Assembly: GCF_000469545.1 (NCBI RefSeq) | Contig: NZ_KI273067.1 | Span: forward strand, 1 to 64,000 | DNA length: 64,000 bases | DNA from: Mitsuokella sp. oral taxon 131 str. W9106 | GTDB lineage: Bacteria; Bacillota; Negativicutes; Selenomonadales; Selenomonadaceae | Direction: 5' to 3' | Shown here: piece by piece, positions 28,276 through 36,600 of the stretch | Numbering within the stretch: position 1 is the stretch's first letter | Layout: each line of letters starts with the position of its first letter | Translations under genes and position numbers: made by a program | Notes under the pieces: generated by a model | What the model was told of the DNA's origin: nothing | What the model saw: only the letters and a program-made list of their open reading frames with translations | Databases searched by the model: none

Positions 28276-29526
28276 ATGAAGGAGCGCGCCGCAGCGGAGC
28301 GGATTTCGTCTGCCGGAGGACGGCTCTACGTCGTCGGCGGCTGGGTGCGTGACCGCGTCCGCGGCGCCGTTCCGCACGACAAGGACTATGTGATCACGGG
28401 GCTTTCGGAAGCAGATTTTTGTGCACTGTTCCCAGAGGCAAAGAAGATCGGAAAAGCGTTTCCCGTCTACCTCGTCCGCATGGACGGAAAGCCATGCGAA
28501 ATCGCGTTTGCGCGCAGGGAGAAGAAGACGGGAGCGGGGTATCGCGGCTTTTCCGTCGATGTCGATCCGTCCGTCACCATCGAGGAAGATCTCTTTCGGC
28601 GCGACACGACGATGAACAGCATGGCGATCGCACTGCCGGAGGGCGATTGGATCGATCCCTACGGCGGGCGCGCCGACATCGGGGCAAAGCGGATACGTGC
28701 CGTATCGGAACACTTCCTCGAAGATCCCGTCCGCGCCCTGCGCGCGGCGCGGCAGGCGGCGCAGTTTGGCTTTCGGATCACGGAGGAGACCTACGCCTAC
28801 ATGAAAAAGTGCCGCGCGGAGCTGGCGCTTGAGCCGGGCGAGCGCATTTTCTTAGAGATGCAGCGTGCTTTGGCGACAGAAAGGCCGTCCATTTTTTTTC
28901 GTACGCTTCAGCGTGCGGAGCTTCTCGAGGTGACGTTTCCCGAACTCTTTGCGCTCATTGGAAAGACGCAGCCGAAGGAATTCCATCCAGAAGGCGATGC
29001 ATGGGCGCATACGATGGATGTCGTCGATGCCGTAGCGGGGACGACGCACGATGCCGTCACGCGGTTTTGCGCGCTCGTCCACGATCTCGGCAAGGGCAGG
29101 ACGCCGCCTGAAATGCTGCCGCATCACTACGGGCACGAGCGGACGGGGCTCGCGGCGCTCCGCGCGTGGAACGAACGCATGGTGCTGCCGCACGGCTGGC
29201 TGCAGGCGGGGCTTTTCGTCATCCAGGAACACATGCGTGCGCCGCGCATCGAGAAGATCGGCAAGATGGCAGCGCTCCTGCTCGACATCGACAAATCTGC
29301 GATCTCGCTCGAAGGATTCTGTGCGGTCATCCGCGCCGATCATCGCGGGCTGCCGGACTATCTCGAATCGGGAGCGGAGTATCTCGCGGCCATGCAGTCC
29401 GTTCGAGGTGAAGACGCTCCTGAACGGCTAAGGGGAAAGGCGATCGGCGATTGGATTTTTGCGCAGCAAGTTGCGATCCTGCGCGCGATCCGTGCAAAGA
29501 ATGGCAAGGCGGTTTCCATCCGTTAG
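28276..29526 (+). CDS. cca: CCA tRNA nucleotidyltransferase with HD domain (E. coli Cca-like)
   Basis: A 416-residue enzyme that adds or repairs the 3' CCA of tRNA. The head has VGGWVRD and the catalytic DKDYV (Asp-x-Asp), then RRDTTMNSMA and the EDPVRALRAARQAAQFGFRI neck. The C-terminal half has an HD phosphohydrolase core (HTMDVV, LVHDLGKGRTPPE). Order and strings closely follow the multifunctional Cca of gamma-proteobacteria rather than the Bacillus type. ATG 28276 follows GAGGAAG. Confidence 0.93.
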   Translation: MKERAAAERISSAGGRLYVVGGWVRDRVRGAVPHDKDYVITGLSEADFCALFPEAKKIGKAFPVYLVRMDGKPCEIAFARREKKTGAGYRGFSVDVDPSVTIEEDLFRRDTTMNSMAIALPEGDWIDPYGGRADIGAKRIRAVSEHFLEDPVRALRAARQAAQFGFRITEETYAYMKKCRAELALEPGERIFLEMQRALATERPSIFFRTLQRAELLEVTFPELFALIGKTQPKEFHPEGDAWAHTMDVVDAVAGTTHDAVTRFCALVHDLGKGRTPPEMLPHHYGHERTGLAALRAWNERMVLPHGWLQAGLFVIQEHMRAPRIEKIGKMAALLLDIDKSAISLEGFCAVIRADHRGLPDYLESGAEYLAAMQSVRGEDAPERLRGKAIGDWIFAQQVAILRAIRAKNGKAVSIR

Positions 29527-29592
29527 CAGGAAGTTTTCTCTTCTTATCGAATACATATAGTAAACCATAGTTTGCTGGAGGGGTGAACGGAT

Positions 29593-30111
29593 TTGGCAAA
29601 TATCTTTCCCTACAAATCGGTCAAGCCGAAGATCGGCGCGGACGTATTCGTCGCGCCGAATGCTTCCGTCATTGGCGACGTGGCACTGGGCGATGGCTCA
29701 AGCGTTTGGTTCGGCGCCGTCGTGCGCGGGGATTTTCAGCCCGTGCGCATTGGCAAGCGGACGAACGTGCAGGACAATGCGACGATTCACGTCATGTGCG
29801 ATACGCCGACCATCATCGGCGACGATGTCATCATCGGGCATAACGTCGTCCTGCACTGCAATTGCATCGGCAACAACTGCCTTATCGGCATGGGCTCGAT
29901 TATCCTCGGCTACACGGAGATCGGCGACAACGTGATCGTCGGGGCAGGATCCCTGATCACGCAGCACAAGAAGATCCCGTCCAATTCGCTCGTCTACGGC
30001 AGCCCCGCGCAGATCGTCCGCGCATTGCGCGAGGATGAGATGGAGGCGCTCAAGGCCTCGGCGGAGAACTATCGGAACGTCGCACAGGAATATCAGGCAG
30101 AGCTGCTCTAA
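29593..30111 (+). CDS. Gamma-carbonic-anhydrase-family hexapeptide protein
   Basis: A 172-residue left-handed beta-helix protein with many hexapeptide repeats (IGDDVIIGHNVVLHC, IGDNVIVGAG). His residues fit the gamma-class zinc sites (ATIHVM, IIGHNVVLHC). Many YrdA/PaaY-like members have weak or unproven activity. The TTG start at 29593 follows GGAGGGG. ndk is 25 bases downstream. Confidence 0.9.
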   Translation: MANIFPYKSVKPKIGADVFVAPNASVIGDVALGDGSSVWFGAVVRGDFQPVRIGKRTNVQDNATIHVMCDTPTIIGDDVIIGHNVVLHCNCIGNNCLIGMGSIILGYTEIGDNVIVGAGSLITQHKKIPSNSLVYGSPAQIVRALREDEMEALKASAENYRNVAQEYQAELL

Positions 30112-30132
30112 AGGAGAAGCGCTAAAGGAGAA
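30108..30132 (+). repeat. Duplicated ribosome-binding site before ndk
   Basis: CTAAAGGAGAA occurs twice with a 14-base period (30108-30118 and 30122-30132). Only the second is at normal spacing for the ndk ATG; the first overlaps the upstream stop codon. Confidence 0.8.
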
Positions 30133-30136
30133 TCGG

Positions 30137-30571
30137 ATGGAAAAGACACTTGTGCTCATCAAACCGGACGCGTTCAGCAAGCACCATGCAGGCGCGATCA
30201 TCGACCGCTATGAGAAAGAAGGCTTCCGCATCGTCGCGATGAAGATGCTCAAGATGGACGCACGGCTCGCCTCCATTCACTACGCGGAACATATCGGGCG
30301 CCCGTACTACGGCGACCTTTCCGGATTTATGACGTCCGGCCCGATCATCGCGATGGTCCTAATGGGCGAGAACGCGATCGCGCGTGTCCGCAAGCTCAAC
30401 GGCAAGACGAATCCCGCTGAGGCGGAAGAAGGGACGATTCGCAAGCAGTTTGCCGAGTCCAGCAGCCGCAATGCCGTCCATGCCTCGGACAGCCCTGAGA
30501 GCGCGGCGCGCGAGATCCCGATTTTTTTCAATCAGATGGAGATCTTCGACGCGGACGATGCGATTGGATAA
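30137..30571 (+). CDS. ndk: Nucleoside diphosphate kinase
   Basis: A 144-residue enzyme that balances NTP and dNTP pools. It has the N-terminal TLVLIKPDAF, the RPYYGDLSGFMTSGP segment and the phosphohistidine motif RNAVHASDSPESA. Length is normal. ATG 30137 follows AAAGGAG. Confidence 0.97.
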   Translation: MEKTLVLIKPDAFSKHHAGAIIDRYEKEGFRIVAMKMLKMDARLASIHYAEHIGRPYYGDLSGFMTSGPIIAMVLMGENAIARVRKLNGKTNPAEAEEGTIRKQFAESSSRNAVHASDSPESAAREIPIFFNQMEIFDADDAIG

Positions 30572-30602
30572 GATTGCGTACAGGCAGCTGGGAGGTGCTT
30601 TT

Positions 30603-31121
30603 ATGGCGATCACGACAAAGACGGGGGACAAGGGGAAGACGAGCCTCTACACGGGGCAGCGCGTCGGCAAGGACAGTCTGCGCGTCGAAGCGTACGGCAC
30701 GATTGACGAGCTCGATTCCGCACTGGCGCTCGCGCGTGCCTTTGCCGAAAAAGAAGGTGTCGCAAAGCGCGTGCGCAGCCTGCAAAAGAGCGTATCCCTG
30801 CTCATGGCAGACTTCGCGAGCATCGGAAAAGAGCCGCTTATCACGGCAGAGCACGTAGCGAAGATCGAAAAGGAAATCGCAGACATCGAGGACGACCTCC
30901 CCGAGCAGCACGCATTCATCGTGCCGGGCGATACGCGGGGCGGCGCGATGCTCGACCTCGCGCGCACCATCGCGCGGCGTGCCGAGCGTGCGGCGTGCCG
31001 CCTCGCACAGGAAGAGGATGTGCCCGCGCAGGCGATGATCTACCTCAATCGCATCTCCGACTACTGCTTCCTTCTCATGCGGCTTGAAGAAGATGTTTTT
31101 TCGAGCGGCGAGGAGGCATGA
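30603..31121 (+). CDS. PduO-type cob(I)yrinic acid a,c-diamide adenosyltransferase
   Basis: A 172-residue enzyme that makes adenosylcobalamin. The N-terminal KTGDKGKTSLYTGQRV ATP loop, the EAYGTIDELDSALALARA helix and the C-terminal YLNRISDYCFLLMR motif are all diagnostic. ATG 30603 follows GGGAGGTG. It implies B12-dependent metabolism; no B12-dependent enzyme is in the window. Confidence 0.95.
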   Translation: MAITTKTGDKGKTSLYTGQRVGKDSLRVEAYGTIDELDSALALARAFAEKEGVAKRVRSLQKSVSLLMADFASIGKEPLITAEHVAKIEKEIADIEDDLPEQHAFIVPGDTRGGAMLDLARTIARRAERAACRLAQEEDVPAQAMIYLNRISDYCFLLMRLEEDVFSSGEEA

Positions 31122-31183
31122 GCGGGCCGCTCCATCGCATGGACCGGCATTACACGGTGAAATCGATGCTGCCGAAAAACAAA

Positions 31184-31230
31184 GGCTGTGCAGCCCAACC
31201 GAGAAGGTGCGGGGGCACAGCCCATTTTAT
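31184..31230 (+). terminator. Possible terminator in the gap before the EF-G paralogue
   Basis: GGCTGTGC (31184-31191) pairs with GCACAGCC (31215-31222) over a long loop, then ATTTTATTT. The large loop makes this weaker. The rest of the 250-base gap is AT-rich and holds nothing else I recognise. Confidence 0.45.
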
Positions 31231-31372
31231 TTCCCTTTGCTTTTGCATCGGGGTTGGCGCGGGAAATACCTGCTTCCTATTCGGGCGATGTTCATTTTTT
31301 TGTATTTTGGCAGGATTCCTATTGTATTCAGAGAATATAGAAAAAAGAATTTATAAATGGGAGGGATGGTTC

Positions 31373-33445
31373 ATGAAATCGTATCCAAGCACAAATTTGC
31401 GAAACGTCGCCGTCATTGGACATGGCAAGACGGGCAAGACGAGCTTGCTCGACGCTTGCCTTTTTGATGCAGGCGGAGCAAAGCGTCTCGGCAGCGTCGA
31501 AGACAAGACGAGCGCGATTGACCATGAGGCGGAAGAACTGCGCCGCGGCATGACGGTCAGCGCGAAGCTCGTCGCCTGCGAATGGCAGGATTACAAGATC
31601 AATTTCCTTGATACGCCGGGCTATCCTGACTTTGTCGGCGACGTGAAGGGAGCGCTCGCCGCAGCAGACAGCGCACTCATCGTCATTTCCGCGCCGGCAG
31701 GCATCGAGATGGAGACAGAGCGCGTTTGGCAGTATGCGGAGGAGGCCTTGCTGCCGCGTGCGTTCTTCGTCAATAAGATGGATCGCGAACACGCGGACTT
31801 TGACCGCGTCGTCGAGGAGTTGCGCGTCCGATTCGGCACGGGCGTCGTTCCCGTGCAGATCCCGATCGGCAAGGAGGCGGCGTTCCAGGGCGTCGTCGAT
31901 CTCCTGACCCTTCGCATGCGCGTCATGACGCACGACGATGAGCCGCAGGTGGGCGAAGTCCCTGCGTACATCCGGGCGGAGGTTGAGGCAGGACGGCAGA
32001 AGCTCATCGAGTCGATTGCGGAGTTCCATAACGAGCTTCTCGAAAAGTACATCGAAGGCGCGGAAATCACGGAAGTCGAGGCGGCTGCTGCCCTTATCGA
32101 GGGGATTCAGGCAGGCAAGATATTCCCCGTATTCTGCGGCTCGGCAAAGGCGAACATCGGCATCCGAAAGCTGATGAACAGCATCGTCGAATACCTGCCG
32201 ACACCGTATTTCAAGGTCGCGATCGGCACGGATCCCGAAACGGGGGACATCAAGGAGCGGCGCACGGAGGACGCGTTCTCGGCGCAGTCGTTCAAGACCA
32301 TCGTCGATCCCTTCGTCGGACATCTTAGCTTTTTGCGCGTTCTTTCGGGTGAGATGCGCGGCGATGCTTCGTACTGCCATCCGAACGGTACGGATACGGT
32401 GCGCGTCGGCACGCTCTTCACGATGCGCGGCAAGCAGCAGGAAAGCCTGCCAAGCGCCGCGGCGGGCGATATCGTCGTCACGGCAAAGCTGCCGTCCGTT
32501 CGGACCGGCGACTCGCTCTGCGACAAGGCGGACGCCATCCAGTACGAGGCAATCGAGACGCCTGCGCCCATGCTCGAAATGGCGGCGACCGCAGAAAAGA
32601 AGGGCGAAGAGGACAAGGTCTTTTCCGCGCTTTACAAGCAGCAGGAGGAAGACCCGGCCATTGCCGTCACGAAAAATCCCGAGACGCATGAGACGCTCGT
32701 CTCCGGCATCGGCGAAGTGCACCTTGAGATACTCGCCGAGAAGCTCGCGCGCAAGTTCTCCGTGACGCTCAAGCTCGGCGAGCCGAAGGTCGCCTACCGC
32801 GAGACGATACGAAAGAGCGTCAAGGTGCAGGGCAAGCACAAAAAGCAGAGCGGCGGCCACGGCCAGTACGGCGACGTTTGGCTTGAGCTCAGCCCGCAGC
32901 CGGCGGGCGAAGGCAATGCATTCCAGGAGACGATCTTCGGCGGCAGCGTGCCGCGCCAGTACATCCCCGCCGTCGAAAAAGGCGTCGCAGAGACATTCGC
33001 TGCAGGCATCGTCGCAGGCTATCCCGTGACCGACGTCAAGGTCAATCTCTACGACGGCTCGTACCATACCGTCGACTCGTCCGAGGCGGCGTTCAAGGCG
33101 GCGACCGCCATCGCGCTCAAGAAAGGCGTCATGGAGGCATCGCCCGTCCTCCTCGAGCCGATCGATACCGTGACGGTTCGGACTCCCGAGTACTACATGG
33201 GCGACGTCGTTGGCAAGCTCAACGCGAAGCGGGCGCGCATCCTCGGCATCGAGCATGTTGGCAGGGACATGAGCAGGATACAGGCGGAGGTGCCCGTCTC
33301 GGAGCTCTATCGCTTCGCGACCGACCTGCGCTCCCTCACGCAGGGACGCGGCACCTATGCACGGGCGTTCTCGCGCTACGAGCCGCTTGCGGATCCAGAG
33401 GCGAAAAAGATCATCGAAAGAAGGCGTTCCTCTAGGGAGAACTGA
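31373..33445 (+). CDS. Elongation factor G-like GTPase (EF-G paralogue)
   Basis: A 690-residue translational GTPase of the EF-G2 type. The P-loop is GHGKTGKTSLLD, not the GHIDAGKTT of standard EF-G. Switch II is DTPGYPDF and the NKxD motif is NKMDRE. Domain IV has GGHGQYGDVWLELSPQ and FGGSVPRQYIPAVEKG, and domain V TVRTPEYYMGDVVGKLNAKR. The paralogue family is widespread in Firmicutes; its role in elongation, recycling or stress is not settled. ATG 31373 follows GGGAGGG. The main EF-G gene is presumably elsewhere. Confidence 0.9.
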   Translation: MKSYPSTNLRNVAVIGHGKTGKTSLLDACLFDAGGAKRLGSVEDKTSAIDHEAEELRRGMTVSAKLVACEWQDYKINFLDTPGYPDFVGDVKGALAAADSALIVISAPAGIEMETERVWQYAEEALLPRAFFVNKMDREHADFDRVVEELRVRFGTGVVPVQIPIGKEAAFQGVVDLLTLRMRVMTHDDEPQVGEVPAYIRAEVEAGRQKLIESIAEFHNELLEKYIEGAEITEVEAAAALIEGIQAGKIFPVFCGSAKANIGIRKLMNSIVEYLPTPYFKVAIGTDPETGDIKERRTEDAFSAQSFKTIVDPFVGHLSFLRVLSGEMRGDASYCHPNGTDTVRVGTLFTMRGKQQESLPSAAAGDIVVTAKLPSVRTGDSLCDKADAIQYEAIETPAPMLEMAATAEKKGEEDKVFSALYKQQEEDPAIAVTKNPETHETLVSGIGEVHLEILAEKLARKFSVTLKLGEPKVAYRETIRKSVKVQGKHKKQSGGHGQYGDVWLELSPQPAGEGNAFQETIFGGSVPRQYIPAVEKGVAETFAAGIVAGYPVTDVKVNLYDGSYHTVDSSEAAFKAATAIALKKGVMEASPVLLEPIDTVTVRTPEYYMGDVVGKLNAKRARILGIEHVGRDMSRIQAEVPVSELYRFATDLRSLTQGRGTYARAFSRYEPLADPEAKKIIERRRSSREN

Positions 33446-33506
33446 TTCGGCGACGGCGCATCATGCTTTGCGGGCAGCGGAATACGTGTGCCATTCGCAT
33501 GGGGAG

Positions 33507-33548
33507 GGAGTCCATTCGTCACATAGGACGATGGGACTCTTTCTTTTC
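33507..33548 (+). terminator. Terminator after the EF-G paralogue
   Basis: GGAGTCCATTCGTC (33507-33520) pairs imperfectly with GACGATGGGACTC (33527-33539), followed by TTTCTTTT. Confidence 0.75.
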
Positions 33549-33621
33549 GTGTGCCTATTTGTCTGCCCGCATCCGATTCGTGAATCGTGGCAAGAAAAAT
33601 CTGCCCATCCAATCTTTTATC

Positions 33622-33650
33622 TTGCTTTCATGTTCTATTAGCAGTAAAAT
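33622..33650 (+). promoter_or_regulatory. Promoter of the autotransporter gene
   Basis: TTGCTT (33622-33627) and TAAAAT (33645-33650) have a 17-base spacer. The start codon is 49 bases downstream of the -10 box. Confidence 0.6.
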
Positions 33651-33698
33651 AATCTTATGCTAGGTTAATACATTAAAAAATATGGGGAGAGGGGTATC

Positions 33699-36600
33699 AT
33701 GCGCAAAGGAACCAAGAGATATCAGAAATTGGCCGTGTGCATTGCGCTGGCATTGTCCACGGGGGGGGGGACATTCTTACTAAATCCGACCCATGCGCTG
33801 GCTGCGGATGTGACGGGCGGAGATGTGACGGTGGATGCGGCGCATCCTCTTCCCGCTACGTTTTCATTGCCAGCAGGAAATGGAGCGGATATACCCAATA
33901 CAGGCGATAACCGAAATGTGGTTGGCAACAAACTGACCATACGTGTGCGAACCGGATACGTATGGCATTATGGCGGGTATACGGCCGGTAGCGGCAACGC
34001 GACAGGCAACATACTCACGCTAAGTGGGGAATTGAATTCAGGCCTTGCTGATCTTTATTTTGTCGGGGGAGGATCAGAGCACGGAAATGCGACCGGCAAT
34101 ACGGTCATACTGGAAGGCCCGGTAACGGGGAATTATCTATACCTATATGGCGGAAGAAGCAATCTTCCGGCAGGAGATGCCACGACGGGAAACACGCTGC
34201 GCGTAAAGGGCGGGATGACGAGCGTAATCCAAATAAGAAATTTCGAGAAGATGGAGTATGATCTCGATTCGAGTGTTGCCAATGGCGCTGGGATGTTATA
34301 CGTATCGTTTGGGCTGCCGTCCATTGATTGGAACAAGGTGGGGGTAAACGGGTTGAGCAAGTGGGCCGAAAGCCTGCCATCCACGATCAACACGCCAAAC
34401 GTCGTACTGTACAACACTGGGTCATCGAATATTTCACTTCGCAATTACTCGCCACGCTTGATTCAAGCGATGAACCACTACGAATTCGGAATACGCGGAA
34501 ACGGCACGCTCGCGGGGACAACGATGGCAGGGGCAACGCAAATTACCCTGTCAGGCAATAAATACGAATACGCAACGACACCGACAGTCGTCGGCGCTAC
34601 TGCGCATGGCGGATATTCTCTCTATGGCAATACGACGAACCACAATACGATTACGATAAGCCCGGGCGCGTATTCCGACGTCCGCGCAGGCTATACCGAT
34701 GCGGAAAAAGGTGGTTCGGAGTACAATACGCTGAAGTTTGAACCTGGCACGTCCTCGACAAATGCCTATGCGGGATTCTCCCGCGCCACGCAGGCCTCGG
34801 ATGCGGACCGAAAGGCGGATGCCTCGGCGAAGGCAAATGCAAAGAAGAACGTGGCGGAGGTATCGGGCGGTGCGATTACGAATCTCTACGGCGGCGCACT
34901 GACGGGCGCGGCGGCATCGGGGGATGCGACAGGGAACGCAGTCAAGGTATCGGGCGGCGCGGTCACGAATCTCTACGGCGGCGCACTGACGGACGCGGCG
35001 GCGACGGGAAATGCGACGGGCAACACCGTCACCATCACGGGCGGCACGCTGAACGGCGATGTCTACGGCGGCCATACGGCAGGCACGGGCAAGACGACGG
35101 GCAACACGGTCAACCTCGGCGACGAGGATGGGGCGTATTCCGCTGCGACTGCCGTAAACGGCACGCTCTACGGCGGCAGTGACAGCGCGGACGTCGCGGG
35201 CAATGTCCTGAACGTCAACGCCAACGCGCAGGCGAAGAACATCCGGAACTTCGAGACGATCCGCTTCAACTTCAAGCCCACGCAGAACGCGGCAAGCCCC
35301 TTGCTCAGGCTCACGGACACGGCCGGCACGGCGCTGGACTGGCGCAGCATCAAGACGACGGGAAATGCGATCGGGGATGGCCGCATCGTCACGCTGCTTG
35401 AAAATACGACGGCAGGCGGGCTCACGATCGGGTCGTACACCGGGGCGAAAGAAGTCGCGTCCACGGGGACGAGCGAAATCTCCATCGATACCGACACCCA
35501 TGCGGCGAGCGCAAAGAAGATCCTGTTCCGCGGCTACACGTTCCGCGATGCCAGCAAGACCGCTGGCGCATCCGATGCCACGACGCCCGCGTCGGACGTA
35601 TGGGCCGGGCGTTCCGCGATCGGCAACACGACGGCGGGGAGCCATCTCACCGTCACGGGCGGCACGTTCCGCGATGCCTATGGCGGATGGACGGCCGGCA
35701 CGACGACGACGGCCGCCGACAAATTCGGCAGCCGGGGGAACAGCGTCACGCTGAAGGACACGGATGCGGCGCATCCGACGGAAGTCCGCAGCCTCTACGG
35801 CGGACGCTCCGAGACGCCCGCGGGAAGCGCGACGGGCAACAAGGCCATCGTCGCGGGCGGCACGGTCACGGGCACGATCTACGGCGGCGCGCTGACGGAC
35901 GCGGCGGCGACGGGAAGTGCGACGGGCAACACCGTCACCATCACGGGCGGCAGGATCGGCACGCCCCTTCAGGCAGCAGATGTCTACGGCGGCTATACGG
36001 CAGGCTCTGGAAAGACGACGGGGAACACCGTCACATTAGGCGACGGCACGCATGGCGTCGGCACGATCTACGGTACGCTCTACGGCGGCAGTGACAGCGC
36101 GGACGTCACGGGCAATACGCTCGTCGTCAAGGCGAATGCCGGAGCTGCGGTCAAGGGCATCCAAAATTTTGAGACCATCCGGTTCGACATGGACACGAGC
36201 GCGAGCACGACGACGCCGCTTCTGAATGTGACGGGCACGATGCCGCTTGCGGGACTCGATTGGGCGAAGGTCGACGTGGACGTAAAGCACCTTTCGCCCG
36301 TGCTCAGGCCCTATGAGGCATACCATGCGCATATCCTGGAAGGGGCAGGCGGCATCTCGTTCATGCAGGGCTCGCGCAATACGTACGTCCCAATCGGTGC
36401 CAAGGACAAGCGGAATGGAAACTACGAGTTCGTCCTCGACACGGATACGCACAGCGTGAACGCCACGCGCTACGTCGACCTCACGGGCTGCCAGTACCAA
36501 AACAACAAGGCGGCGAAATTCACGGCGGCGGACGGCACGAAGCCCGAGGCATGGGCAGGGCGCAGCATCGCCGGCAACACCGTGCAGCATAACGTGCTTT

